Counted from the stretch's first letter, positions 49,945-62,747 are shown. The stretch: DNA of 64,000 nt from Triticum aestivum (GCF_018294505.1 NC_057803.1:237986397-238050396), one strand, 5' to 3'. Program-made: numbers and translations. Notes: generated by a model not told the origin, from the sequence alone.

Positions 49945-51398
49945 GCGCTCACAAGACACTAACGGGTTTGGATATGTGATTCGAGTATGCCTCTGGTCTT
50001 TTCGCACTGACCAGTACACATGAATAAGTATGGGCACTCTGCACCGTACGATTCTTCAAAAGCTCTTTGGGCATCAGCGATTGAGCGACGCGCACCCGGT
50101 TGGTGAGTCACGTTAGCGAGTAATTGTGCTTTAGTAAGAATATTGGTGTTAAGGTTTGTGATTCCCTATGCAAGCACAAAAGTCAATAGTTATGCAACGA
50201 AATTATATCCTACTTATGGTGCATTATTCAATGTTAGTTATGTTAAATGCATGTTTATGACTGTTTTTGCATTTTGGTTGGTCGCTTCTCAATCTATTTG
50301 CTAGCCTTCATTTGCACTAAGCAGGAATACTACGTGTGCATCCAACTCCTTAAACCAAAGTTGTGCCAAATGAGTCCACCATACCTACCTATATGCGGTA
50401 TTTCCATTCCGTTACAAGTAAATTTGTATGTGCCAACTCTAATATTAAAATAAATTTCGGTTTTGTGTGCCCGTACCGCTCATGAAGCGGCAGGGGGTGG
50501 CCAATATTTTCCATGTTAGGTATGTTATTCTCAAGATGAGTGTTTATTCACCTGTCATTGCATGAGAGTGTGGCAGGTAATAGAGATGCCTAGTCCCGAA
50601 ATGAAAAAAAATATGTTGTTCGTAAAAAATTCCTTGGAAAGCATTGGTATGGAAGGCAGCCATGGATACAACTAGCCATGGATTGTGAAAGAATGGTGGA
50701 AAGGAAATAAACTTTATTTTATGTTTGGTAACCGCCTATGATTTATCTAGCATGGGAATTCTCAGTCGTTTTCGTTGACTGGAAAAGCATGCCTCTCAAA
50801 ATAATTTATCTCTCAATTTAAGCTATGAGCTCTGGCACCTCTACAAATCTCTGCTTCCCTCTGCGAAGGGCCTATCTATTTACTTTTATGCAATATTTAT
50901 TTTTATTTTGAGTCTCCATCTTCTCTTATAAAGGACTAACTAGGGAACACTATTGTGATACTTGTGCATTGGATGTAGCTAATATTTGAGTGTGTTTCAT
51001 GAATGGATCAATGATTGAGCATAATGGGCTAGGGATAACTTCCTTTAGCGTTGATATTTTGAAAGACATGGTTGCTTGTAAGTATGCTTGGGTATTGATG
51101 TCTTCATGTTAAATTATAGACTATTGCTTTGAGTCATTCAAGTACAAATATCCAAGCTACAAAAGAAAGAGTGCATGATGAATATGATAGGTAGCATTCC
51201 ACATCATAAATTTCTATTTTTAATTGCCACTTTATGATGATGAGTTATATGAGAAAGAGTTGCTATTATGATGCTAGGAAAAGTGATTGAAATCATCATT
51301 GTTCAAACTTATGTGCTATGCTAGCATTCACACTTCATAAATTATCTCTTTTATCATTTAACTACTCGAGAATGAGCAAGAATTAAGCTTGGGGATGC
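49945..51398 (+). mobile_element. Athila-type Gypsy, 3' internal fragment
   Basis: An AT-rich non-coding region ending in the purine tract aagcttggggatgc directly before an LTR that starts tgatacgtctccaacg. From memory this is the common WHAM/Sabrina-like Athila group of Triticeae, whose 3' interior is a long non-coding stretch. No coding frame is present. The left boundary with the truncated LARD LTR is approximate. Confidence 0.65.
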
Positions 51399-51655
51399 TG
51401 ATACGTCTCCAACGTATCTATAATTTATGAAGTATCCATGCCATGTTTACAACAATTTTACATTGTTTGGGTGCAATTTTATATGATTTAAATGGAACTA
51501 ACCTGGACTGACGTTGCTTTCAGCAAAACTACTGTGGTGTTGTTTTCTATGCAGAAATGAAAATTCTCCAAGTGCAACGAAACTTTTTGACGATTTTTTG
51601 GAAGAAAAGAGGCACTAGAAGCTTCGTGGGAAGCCCAAAAGAGTCACGAGGTGGC
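51399..51655 (+). mobile_element. Athila-type LTR, 5' part
   Basis: 257 bp of LTR starting tgatacgtctccaacg, cut by the Fatima-like element at 51656. The rest of the LTR should lie beyond the nested elements, outside the window. Confidence 0.65.
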
Positions 51656-52125
51656 TGTCGGTGTCAAAACCGGCGGATCTCGGGTAGGGGGTCCCGAACT
51701 ATGCGTCTAAGGCGGATGGTAATAGGAGGCGGGGGACACAATGTTTACCCAGGTTCGGGCCCTCCCGATGGAGGTAATACCCTACTTCCTGCTTGATTGA
51801 TCTTGATGATATGAGTATTACAAGAGTTGATCTACCACAAGATCGGAGAGGCTAAGCCCTAGAAGCTAGCCTATGGTATGATTGTTGTTGTCCTATGGAC
51901 TAAAACCCTCCGGTTTATATAGACACCGGAGGGGCTAGGGTTACACAGAGTCGGTTACAAGGGAGGAGATCTACATATCTGAATCACCAAGCTTGCCTTC
52001 CATGCAAAGGAGAGTCCCATCCGGACACGGGACGAAGTCTTCAATCTTGTATCTTCATAGTCCAACAGTCCAGCCAAAGTATATAGTCCGGCTGTCCGAG
52101 GACCCCCTAATCCAGGACTCCCTCA
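51656..52125 (-). repeat. Fatima-like 3' LTR
   Basis: 470 bp, tgtcggtgtcaaaacc to ggactccctca on the plus strand. The minus-strand purine tract (caggggctac) abuts its inner side at 52126. Confidence 0.85.
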
Positions 52126-52365
52126 GTAGCCCCTGAACCAGGCTTCAATGACGACGAGTCCGGTGCGCAGATTGTCTTCGGCATTGCAAGGCGGGTTCTC
52201 CTCCAAGTCCTGAGTACCTGTCGTAGCGAGTTGTGTCCGGCCTCCCATGAATGTTGCACTCCTCGGCTTCTGTGCCTTAATAATGGCTATCTTCCACGTG
52301 TCGAGCGAATGCGAGAGGTCGGGGTATTTTTACATTTACCACCCTAACCAGGTATATGAATCGTC

Positions 52366-52373
52366 TATTTAAA
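52366..52373 (+). promoter_or_regulatory. TATA-like box for antisense gene
   Basis: tatttaaa lies about 85 bp before the chosen ATG at 52458, on the plus strand, just inside the 3' LTR. The spacing allows a transcript start near 52395-52400. Inference from position only. Confidence 0.45.
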
Positions 52374-52457
52374 CAGTCGGGGATCTTCAGATCCAGATCA
52401 CACCACCTTCCCACAGCGAGTATCCATCGGAGCGTGCCCGGAAAAATCCATCCCATC

Positions 52458-55227
52458 ATGGCCGGCCACCGTAGCTCCTCCTCTCGCCCCCGTAGCCCTA
52501 AGCCAGGTAGTTGGGAGAAGTGTTCTATTCCCCATAGCCAACTAGTGGAGTTGCAGACCCAGGGGTTTCTCCCTCCTGCGTACATGGTCCCCGTCCGAGC
52601 CGGACTAGCCACTTATAATGGCGGGGAGCAAGCGGAAAGCTTCCCCAACCCATCCACGGGGGAGCGGGTATGCCTCGTCCCTTATTTATTGAGGGGACTC
52701 GGATTTCCAATCCATCCATTCCTCCGCGGGCTCCTGGAGTTCTATGGCCTCCAGCTGCATAATTTTACTCCCGCCTCCATATTACACATCGCAGGCTATG
52801 TTGCCCTTTGCGAGCTGTTCCTGGGCTGTGAAGCTCATTTCGAGCTATGGCAGAGGCTATTCTGCCTCGTGCCGCGTACACAGAAGGGGTCAATATTTCA
52901 AGTGGGCGGAGCCGAAATATGGCGCATCGCCGGGACCGGATACCTGTCCGGTACTCCGAAGAAGACATCCGAAGACTAGCCCTCGGAGTGGTTTTATATG
53001 GAGGACGTTCCCCTCCCGGACCCTATTCGGATGGGCCTTCCTGAGTTCAACAACGCCCCTTTGAAGAAACGCCGTAGCTGGCGCCCTCGGAGCCCCCAGG
53101 AGGAAGATAACAGAGAGGTCCTTTACCTGATGAGCCGGATAAAGACACTGGCCGAATCAGGACTGACAATAATCGAGGTTATGTCAGTATGTATAATGCG
53201 GGGGGTGCAGCCACTTCAATATCGGGGACAACCCATGTGGCACTTCAATGGAGAAGACGATGCCACCCGCTGCGGCCGAAAAGGTCCGGACTCCGCCGCC
53301 GCTCTGGCGAAAATACTGTCCGATTTATATAAGGGAGAGGAAGAGGAGTTCATCCGTATTAAGCCACGGGATGGATTCTCCATGTACAACCCCCCAAACT
53401 GGGTGAGCTGCTGCTTTTTACTCCAAACCTTCCCGCTTTCTTTGTCATAAATATTTACCTTGCTATTTCATAGCAGGAACTACGAAAAGCTGTGAGGGAG
53501 ATTCACAGCCCATCTCCACAGCCAGAGGACCCTGATCGGGCCCTCGATCCCGGACTCGAAGAAGATCCGGACATATTCGTGGAGCTCATCGACAGGACGT
53601 TTTATCAGTTAAGCTGCGACGGTGCCTTGGTGGCCATCACCGCCAATTATCCTGGACTGCTCCCTGCATTGCATATAAGTAAAACCGGAGTCCCAACTTC
53701 CAAGAAGGATCCCCTTTTTCGCACTTCACCCACCGCATACATATGGTGCCTTGCAGGAAAGGCCCTCGGGACGCCGCGCCGAACCCGCAGTTACTCAACA
53801 AGGGGCACCGAAACTGGGTAGGCTTGAAAGGAAGGCAGTCAGGACTGAGATGTCGTCGCAGAGGTATGAAAAAGAACCCTACTCCATGGTTATTGCCTTT
53901 AAAATATAATAACGTCCATGGTTAAAACCAGGAAAAACGCTCACTGGACCATATCTGGAGAGCCTGCCGGCCATGCCTCCACCAGCCGGGCTCTAGAGCC
54001 GGACTTGGAGGCAGATGCTAACATGGGGACAACGCCGGATATCCCTCCTACCGAGGATGCGGATAGGCTGTCCGCCACAAATTCCGAAGTGGAGAGTGCC
54101 ATGAAGCACAAGCGTCGTCCGGCCGTACTCCGTGACCCTGGTTTATCTGAAGAGGCGTTTGATGCCTTCAACTCAGGGGACGCGTACATCCGAGCTGCTC
54201 AAAATGGTCTTGCCAGAGCCATAGACCAGTATGTAAAGGATATACGGGTAAGAAAATCTGATAATTATATATGTACCAGTAGCCCCTGAGACTTGAAACA
54301 GTTGGCAGAACTGATTTAAGGATCATTATTTGCATAAGTTCTTACTGAGAAGAATACCCAGTTGTCTCAAGAGCTGGAGAAGTTCAAAGCCCAGCTACGG
54401 GCCGTAGTTGCCAAAATGGAGGAGTCCCAGATGGCCCCATATGGTAACCCTTGTTTCTATCGAGAAGAACGAGATGTACCAGTTAATATTTGGCTTGCAT
54501 GCTAATCTAATCAATAGATTCTGTAGATGATCCCGAAGTGAATCCGGAGGAGCAACATGCTCAACGACAGCTAAAGGCTAGCGAGCGCGTGCTTACACAA
54601 GTAAGGTGGGAGAAAAACGATCTCCAAGATGCCAATACCCGGCTGGATGTTGAACTGAAGGATGTTCGGGTCCAGCTGGCTGACTCCGTAAAGGAGAATA
54701 AAAGGATTCGACGCGACATTTTCAGTAAGTGCTTGAGCGAACTCCTATAGAATTCGGCGAAGAAACCAGCTAACAGAGCTATATCTGTAGGTATGCTGAC
54801 GGGCCGTCCCGGAGAGGAGATGCCCGGGTCTGCGGGAGATCTTCTGCCAGAGCTCTCACAACTACACGAACAAGTTCGGCAGGTGATGCAGGACCTTGCC
54901 CAGGCCTTGTGGCCGTCCGCCTCCCTGCCAGGAGGCATGGGAGAGCTTGTAGAGATACTCAAGGGAGCGCGGCGGCGCTTCCGATTATGGAAGATATCTG
55001 CCTGCCGACAAGGTGCAAGGGAAGCCTGGGCCATGGTGAAGACTCGATATACCAAGGCTGACCCGAACCATATGGCCGAGGTCGGACCTGTAGGGCCTGA
55101 CGGGAAAGAGATCCCCGTCAGCTTGGTGTATGACCAGGTGAAATTAGCCGCAAAGTATTCCCAACAGGATTGTAGGCTAGACAGCCTGTTGGATGGTATA
55201 GAAGAAGAATTTAGTCAGTCTAAGTGA
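52458..55227 (+). pseudogene. Antisense accessory gene in Fatima-like element (Transposase_28-like, coiled coil)
   Basis: Exon 1 from ATG 52458 (MAGHRSSSS) to 53402 resembles the putative gypsy-type transposon domain (Pfam Transposase_28), with FLPPAYMVPVRAGL and HPFLRGLLEFYGLQLHNF. It has one in-frame stop at 52977-52979. A 74-bp GT-AG intron (53403-53476) keeps the frame into ELRKAVREIHSP. Later exons are about 53757-53863, 53932-54247, 54339-54440, 54520-54724 and 54791-55227; the last intron, 54725-54790, also fits. The later part is charged and coiled-coil-like (SQELEKFKAQL; LDVELKDVRVQLADSVKENK) and ends IEEEFSQSK. Frames do not join cleanly around exons 3-5, so this copy is probably broken. 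Its function is unknown; a role in element or host-chromatin interaction would be a guess. Confidence 0.7.
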
Positions 55228-55989
55228 CTTTGTACTTCGAGTGACATATATTGTCCCTAGCCGGATTGTAAATCATTTGTCATGGCAGACCTTTTCGCTT
55301 CGACCTCCGGACCCGACAGTCCGGAGTGTATCCGAATACCCGCTCAGTTATGTAAAAACCGGGGTACGCGTGGAAACCAGGCGTAGGGGTCATAAGTGCT
55401 TGAACAGACAAGTACCCAACTAGTTATGTTATATTACATGGATAGTAAGAAACATCTTCCAGGGAGAATAGTTCCGTTAAGGGTTCCTTTCCCTGGGTAC
55501 GCATGCATTAATGTGCATGTCTGAACTGCGACAAGAGACGCAGGATATAAACATCTAGGGGTGTGTATTCTAATAAGAAAAAAGTCATCCTTTGTTCGCC
55601 GACCAAATATTCCCTCAAGAACGCTAGCTTTCGGCTTCACCCAGTCTGAGGTACACGTCCGGCTGACCCGACAGTAACAATCATAGAGGTGCTCCCCTTA
55701 TGCCCTAGCCGAATTAACGGGAACGTAGGGCATAAACATAAGAGCCAGGCAACCCAGCTTGGCCAAAACTTAAGTCATATCGATGCATATAATGGCACAC
55801 AAATGGTGCATGTGTAAAAATAACACATGCACGGCAGGCATAGAGCCCAGATCATAATTATATTAAGCTTCTGTATAAGAAGCCCCCAGGTATAATGAGC
55901 GTGCTTAGCATGTACAAATTGTGAAATCAAGACACAATTTAACCTTTAAAGGCCGCGAAGAAAAGGAAGAAAGACAGAAAAATATAGAT

Positions 55990-56024
<35 letters not shown>

Positions 56025-56118
56025 GACGGAGGTAAGGAGACGAACACAGAGTCCGGCGCTAGGCATAGAACCTTTGGAGTATGGCCGTGTTCCATGGGTT
56101 TGGCTCGAGTCGATTGTC
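55228..56118. other. Non-coding spacer between antisense gene and pol
   Basis: Contains the converging 3' ends of the antisense gene and of pol. I see no coding frame. An (AT) microsatellite lies at about 55993-56022. Confidence 0.6.
55993..56022. repeat. AT dinucleotide microsatellite
   Basis: About 14-15 uninterrupted AT units within the Fatima-like spacer. Likely length-variable. Confidence 0.9.
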
Positions 56119-59100
56119 CTATGCATCCTGCAGACGGTACGCTCCACCAGTCAGAACTTTGTCAATAATGAAGGGACCTTCCCATTTGGGTTTGAGCTTG
56201 TCCTTTTTCTTCTCTGGTAGGCGTAGAACGAGTTCGCCAACATTATAAGTTTTGGCCCGTACTTCTCTGCTTTGATATCGTCGAGCCTGTTGTTGATAGA
56301 ATGCGGATCGGGCTTTTGCCACGTCACGCTCCTCCTCCAGGGCGTCCAAACTGTCCTACCGATCTAGCTCGGCTTCTTTCTCTTCGTACATGCGCACGCG
56401 AGGTGAGTCATGAATGATGTCGCAGGGCAGTACCGCCTCTGCGCCGTACACCATAAAGAAAGGTGTGTATCCGGTAGTGCGATTTGGCGTGGTCCGCAGC
56501 CCCCATAGTACGGAGTCGAGCTCCTCGACCCAGTGCGTATCTGATTCCTTCAAGGACCGCACTAGTCTGGGTTTAATGCCGCTCATTATAAGACCATTTG
56601 CTCGTTCGACTTGACCGTTAGTTTGAGGGTGATAGACGGATGCATAATCGAGCTTAATGCCCATTTTGCTGCACCAAGTTTTTACCTCATCGGCTGTAAA
56701 GTTCGAGCCGTTATCGGTGATGATACTGTGGGGGACACCATAGCGGTGTACAACCCCGGATATGAAATCTATCACTGGTCCGGATTCGGCCGTTTTAACT
56801 GGTTTGGCCTCTATCCATTTGGTGAATTTATCCACCATGACCAATAGGTACTTTTTCTTATGGCTTCCTCCTTTAAGGGGTCCGACCATATCAAGCCCCC
56901 AGACCGCAAAGGGCCAAGTAATGGGGATTGTTTGGAGAGCGGTAGGTGGCATATGGCTTTGGTTTGCAAAGAGCTGGCAACCGACGCAATGTTGAACGAG
57001 GTCCTGTGCGTCTGCTCGAGCTGTCGGCCAGTAGAAACCTGTACGGAAGGCCTTACTTACAAGGGCCCGAGCTGCAGCGTGATGGCCGCCGAGTCCAGCA
57101 TGAATTTCTGCTAAGGGTTTCCATCCTTCCTCCTCGGAGATGCACCTTTGCAGTACTCTGGTAGCGCTTTTCTTATAAAGCTCTCCCTCGTGGACCTTGT
57201 AGGCTTTAGACTGCCGCACAATGCAACGTGCCTCATTTTGGTCCTCCAGGAGTTCTTGCCTACTTAGGTAAGCCAAGAAGGGTTCTATCCACGGGGCGAT
57301 GACAGTCATAATCACGTGGGCCGAAGGTGTTATCTCGGTGATGGAGCCTCCGATTGCGTCAGAGTGTTCGGGGGCTGGTGTTGTGGCCGGATCCGGACTG
57401 TTGTTGCCGGTCTCCCCTTCCCACACCACGGATGGCTTAAACAGCCTTTCCAGGAAAATATTAGGTGGGACAGGGTCGCGCTTAGCACCGATTCGGGCGA
57501 GGATATCCGCCGTTTGATTGTTTTCTCGGACCACATGGTGGAATTCGAGCCCCTCGAATCGAGCTGACATTTTTAGGACGTCATTGCGATAAGCCGCCAT
57601 TTTTGGGTCCTTGGCATCAAAATCTCCATTTATCTGGGATATTGCAAGGTTTGAATCCCCACGCACCTCTAGGCGTTGAATGCCCATGGAGACTGCCATC
57701 CGGAGACCATGCAACAGGGCCTCATATTCGGCTGCGTTGTTGGAGTCTGTGTATAATATTTGGAGTACGTATTGGACTGTATCTCCGGTTGGGGATGTCA
57801 GGACGACGCCTGCCCCCAGACCCGCCAGCATTTTAGAGTCGTCGAAGTGCATGATCCAATTGGAGTACGCGCCGTATTCTTTAGGGAGTTCGGCTTCTGT
57901 CCATTCGGCGACGAAATCGGCCAGTACTTGTGACTTAATGGCTCGCCGTGGTTTGTATGATATGTCGAACGGGAGGAGCTCAATAGCCCATTTAGCAATC
58001 CGGCCCCTGGCATCGCGGTTGTTTATAATGTCGTTGAGTGGAACCTCGGAGGCCACCGTAATTGAACACTCTTGAAAGTAGTGTCGTAGTTTTCGGGATG
58101 CCATGAAGACCGCGTATGCTATCTTTTGATAATGTGGGTACCGGGATTTGCATGGAGTGAGGACAGTAGATACGAAGTATACCGGCTTTTGAAGCGGGAA
58201 CTTATGTCCGTCCGTTTCTCATTCGACGACGAGCACTGCGCTTACAACCTGGTGTGTTGCCGCTATATATAACAACATTGGTTCGCCAATATTTGGCGCG
58301 GCCAAGATTGGGTTGCTGGACAATGCAACTTTCATTTCTTCCAATCCGGCTGTAGCCGCATCCATCCACTCGAAGTGTTCGGTGTGCCGAAGAAGGCGGT
58401 AAAGAGGTAATGCCTTTTCGCCCAATCGGGAGATAAAGCGGCTTAAGGCAGCCACGCATCCAGTTAGTTTCTGGATTTGCTTGAGGTTTGTTGGGATAGC
58501 CAACTGTGATAGAGCTTGGATTTTAGCCGGATTCGCTTCAATTCCTCTGTTGGAAAAGATGAAGCCCAAGAGCTTTCCGCGGGTACGCCGAAAACACATT
58601 TTTCCGGATTGAGCTTAATGTCATATGCTTGGAGATTGTCGAATGTGAGCCTCAAGTCGTCTATCAAAGATTCAACGTGTCTGGTTTTAATTACCACATC
58701 GTCTACGTATGCCTCCACTGTTTTGCCGATTTGTGCTTCTAGGCATGTCTGAATCATGCATTGATAGGTCGCACCGGCGTTTTTGAGCCCGAAAGGCATG
58801 GTGTTGAAACAGAAGGGTCCGTATGGAGTAATGAATGCCGTTGCGACTTGATCGGGCTCCGCCATCTTGATTTGATGGTATCCGGAGTATGTGTCGAGGA
58901 AGCACAATGAGTCGTGTCCTGCGGTAGCGTCTGTAATTTATCGATGCGGGGGAGGGGGAAGGGATCCTTGGGGCAAGCCTTGTTAATGTCCTTAAAATCG
59001 ACACATAGGCGCCATGATTTGTCCTTCTTTGGTACCATCACCAGGTTTGCTAGCCAGTTTGGATGTTTTATTTCTCTAATGAATCCGGCCTCGAGTAACT

Positions 59101-61174
59101 TGGCTAGTTATTCTCCCATGTCTTGTCGCTTGGGTTCGGAGAAACGCCGAAGAGTTTGCTTGACCGGCTTGTATCCCTTTAGAATGTTTAGGCTATGCTC
59201 GGCCAGCCTGCGTGAGATGCCTGGCATATCTGAAGGATGCCAGGCGAAGATGTCCCAATTCTCGCGTAAGAACTCCCGTAGTGCGGCGTTTGTTGTGGGG
59301 TTCAGCCGTGCCTCGATGGATGCTGTTTTTGAAGGGTCCGTTGGGTGGACCTGGAATTTGACTATTTCGTCCACTGGTTTAAAATAGGTGGACTTGGGTC
59401 TTTTGTCGAGTATCATGCCATCCCTGTCCACTATAGAGCGCAACACAGTTAGTACATCGAACACGAGGGCTTCGGATAACGCTTCGAGAGCCAGTGCGAC
59501 GGTTTTGTTTTCGGGGCGGAGTGCTATGTCCGGATCACTAGCTAGAGTGATGATTCCATTGGGCCCGGGCATCTTGAGCTTCATGTACCCGTAATGGGGT
59601 ATAGCTTGGAAGATCGTGAATGCCTCTCGCCCTAAAAGGGCGTGGTATCCGCTACTAAACGGGGCCACTTGGAATGTGATTTCTTCAGATCTATAATTCT
59701 CCGGCATGCTGAATACCACATCTAGTGTGATTTTCCCCGCACATCATGCCTCCCGACTAGGGATGATTCCTCTGAAGGTCGTGCTGTTTTGCTCAATGCG
59801 GCTCTTGTCTATTTCCATTTTTCAAAGAGTCTCCTCATAGATGAGGTTTAATCTGCTGCCACCGTCCATTAGTACTTTAGTAAGCCGGAAGCCATCCACA
59901 ATTGGACTAAGGACCAAAGCGGCTGGAGCTCGGGCTGTGCGGAATTGAGGATCGTCACTGGCATTGAAGGTTATGGTCGTGTCGTTCCATGGATTTATCG
60001 TTGCAACGTGGCAAACTTCGGCGAGGCTACAAAGTGCCCGCTTGCGCCTATTGTTTGAGGAGAAAGTCTCGAAGACTGTCAGTACTGTATTGTTATTTTC
60101 TGCGGGAGGGTGCTCAGTAGTATTATTGACGAGGAGGTCCTCGCCGCTCCTGGTCACCTGCCGGAGTATCCAACATGCTCTAAGGCTGTGTATTGGCATG
60201 GTATCTGATTTACTGTGAATTTTGCATGGCCCATTGAGCCATCCCTCCAATACGGTTACACGCCCTATAGTAGGTTTTCGCTTCTTTGTAATTAGATTGG
60301 GTGACTTACGAGAGTACACCCTTTTAGTTTGGACAGAGGGTTTAGTTAGAGCCGGAGGATCCCAGAATTGTGTTTGGGATTTCCAAGTGCTTTCCATCGC
60401 ACAGTACTTCTGTACTATGGACGCCAAGTCAGCGAAGTGTGTTATATCACGACGACTTATGGCATTGAGGATTCCCTTGTCTGTGCAATTTTTGCAAAAT
60501 AATGAAATTGCGTCTTCCTCGCGACAGTCCTTCGCCTTGCTTATTGCAAGGAGGAATCTGGCCCAATAGTGATGTACTGTCTCTTGGGGCTCTTGCCTAA
60601 TATGGGAAAGATCACTTATGTGTGGGTGGGTGGGTAGATTTAAGTCCAAACCCTGGCCCGGTCTGAGACCCAAAGGAGTTTTCAAGCTTGGTAGTTCGGG
60701 CTCTGGGACGTTGCCCAATGGTACTAGCCCACTGTTCGATTCCAGGTTCGAAGCTTGGGCCATGTCCTCCCGTAGACGGGTATCCGGCTCGGAGAGCTCG
60801 GGCATCCGAACATAGTTTGTCCTCAAAATAGAGGAAGAATTGCTGCATCGCTCCTCCACCACCGCTATCTGATGGGTAACCGACGGAGAGTTAATCTCCC
60901 TTTGGTCGGGTTTAAGCCCGATCCGATCATAGTCCGTAGCGACTCCCAAGGCGGCGATGTGATCCAAGAGCTCGTTCAAAGAAGAGAGCTCCATTGGATC
61001 CATCTGCTCGGTGAATCCCAAGCCGACGTGGAGGCTGTTTTTGATGACCCGAGAAGTCATCGTCGGCGCGACGGCCGATGGGGCGGTCACGACGAAGCCG
61101 CCTAATCGGAGAGTTTGGCCTACAGCCAGGGCTCCCCCAGAGGTAACGTTGTCCCTGACAACAAGGCGAGCCAT
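56119..61174 (-). pseudogene. Fatima-like gag-pol polyprotein, degenerate
   Basis: Gag starts at 61174 (MARLVVRDNV), with a retrotransposon-gag region (HHYWARFLLAISKAKDC) near 60550. The protease (LMDGGSRLNLIYEETL) ends at the stop 59822-59824. Reverse transcriptase shows YVDDVV near 58700. RNase H shows a MHFDDS start near 57850. Integrase follows at about 56500-57150, with its zinc region, LDMVGP, TDNGSNF and QTNGQVERANG. The chromodomain-free C-terminus ends at 56119. Order reverse transcriptase, RNase H, integrase defines Gypsy. Stops lie at 59822, 59744, 59108, 58219 and 56356 (lowest base of each), with frameshifts near 58935 and 58578. The RNase H-integrase part stays open for 582 codons (58104-56356). 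Confidence 0.88.
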
Positions 61175-61221
61175 TAGGCCTTACAGTGATGGCACAGTAG
61201 AACTCTCAATGAAAGCACAAA

Positions 61222-61523
61222 TGTCGGTGTCAAAACCGGCGGATCTCGGGTAGGGGGTCCCGAACTATGTGTCTAAGGCGGATGGTAACAGGAGGCGGGG
61301 GACACAATGTTTACCCAGGTTCGGGCCCTCTCGATGGAGGTAATACCCTACTTCCTGCTTGATTGATCTTGATGATATGAGTACTACAAGAGTTGATCTA
61401 CCACGAAATCGGAGAGGCTAAACCCTAGAAGCTAGCCTATGGTATGATTGTTGTTGTCCTACGGACTAAAACCCTCCGGTTTATATAGACACCGGAGGGG
61501 CTAGGGTTACACAAAGTCGGTTA
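61222..61523 (-). repeat. Fatima-like 5' LTR, inner part
   Basis: 302 bp starting tgtcggtgtcaaaacc on the plus strand and ending at ggtta, where the second Angela element begins. About 168 bp of this LTR should lie beyond the window. No canonical tRNA-complementary primer site stands out in the adjacent bases 61201-61221. Confidence 0.83.
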
Positions 61524-62568
61524 TGAAGGAAATATGCCCTAGAGGCAATAATAAAGTTAATATTTATTTCCTTATTTCATGATAAATGTTTATTATTCAT
61601 GCTAGAATTGTATTAACCGGAAATATAATACATGTGTGAATACATAGACAAACAGAGTGTCACTAGTATGCCTCTACTTGACTAGCTCGTTGATCAAAGA
61701 TGGTTAAGTTTCCTAACCATAGACATGAGTTGTCATTTGATTAACGGGATCACATCATTAGGAGAATGATGTGATTGACTTGACCCATTCCGTTAGCATA
61801 GAACTTGATCGTTTAGTTTGTTGCTATTGCTTTCTTCATGACTTATACATGTTCCTATGACTATGAGATTATGCAACTCCCGTTTACCGGAGGAACACTT
61901 TGTGTGCTACCAAACGTCACAACGTAACTGGGTGATTATAAAGGTGCTCTACAGGTGTCTCCAAAGGTACTTGTTGGGTTGGCGTATTTCGAGATTAGGA
62001 TTTGTCACTCCAATTGTCGGAGAGGTATCTCTGGGCCCACTCAGTAATGCACATCACAATAAGCCTTGCAAGCATTGCAACTAATGAGTTAGTTGCGAGA
62101 TGATGTATTACGGAACGAGTAAAGAGACTTGCCGGTAACGAGATTGAACTAGGTATTGAGATATCGACGATCGAATCTCGGGCAAGTAACATACCGATGA
62201 CAAAAGGAACAACGTATGTTGTTATGCGGTCTGACCGATAAAGATCTTCGTAGAATATGTAGGAGCCAATATGGGCATCCAGGTCCCGCTATTGGTTATT
62301 GACCAGAGAGGTGTCTCGGTCATGTCTACATAGTTCTCAAACCCATAGGGTCCGCACGCTTAACGTTCGTTGACGATATAGTATTATATGAGTTATGTAT
62401 GTTGGTGACCGAATATTGTTCGGAGTCCCGGATGAGATCATGGACATGACGAGGAGCTCCGGAATGGTCCAGAGGTAAAGATTCATATATTGGATGATAT
62501 GGTTTGGCCAAGGGGCCAGGCCCATGGGGCTATAAGTCGGTGCCAAAGGAGTTTTAAGGAGGCCAGGG

Positions 62569-62664
62569 GGCCAAACGCCAGAGACCCTGGCGTCTGGCCC
62601 TGGGCCAGACACCGAGGCCCATGGCGTCTGGGCCAGACGCCAAGGATTGTGGCGTTTGGTCCTG
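62569..62664. repeat. Inverted-repeat cluster in Angela 2 U3
   Basis: Alternating copies of ccagacgcca and its reverse complement tggcgtctgg, with small changes, form at least two potential hairpins (12-bp arms with a short loop at about 62569-62598; 10-bp arms at about 62632-62659). The cluster is absent from Angela 1. Confidence 0.7.
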
Positions 62665-62747
62665 GAGTCCGAGTGGGACTCTTGCCTTTCGGGCAAAACT
62701 GACTTTGAGGAGGCTTTTGCTCCAAGTTTCGACCCCAGGGCTCAACA

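Larger units (their letters stand above)
51656..61523 (-). mobile_element. Fatima-like Gypsy retrotransposon with antisense gene
   Basis: A minus-strand element. Its 3' LTR is at 51656-52125, the degenerate gag-pol at 56119-61174, and the 5' LTR starts at 61222 and is cut at 61523 by a second Angela element. The LTR start on the minus strand is tgagggagtcctggatta. Between pol and the 3' LTR lies a spliced gene on the opposite strand (52458-55227). The shared LTR part (about 302 bp) differs at about nine positions (about 3%). The probable left target bases are gtggc (51651-51655); their partner is outside the window. The name Fatima is from memory. Confidence 0.8.
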
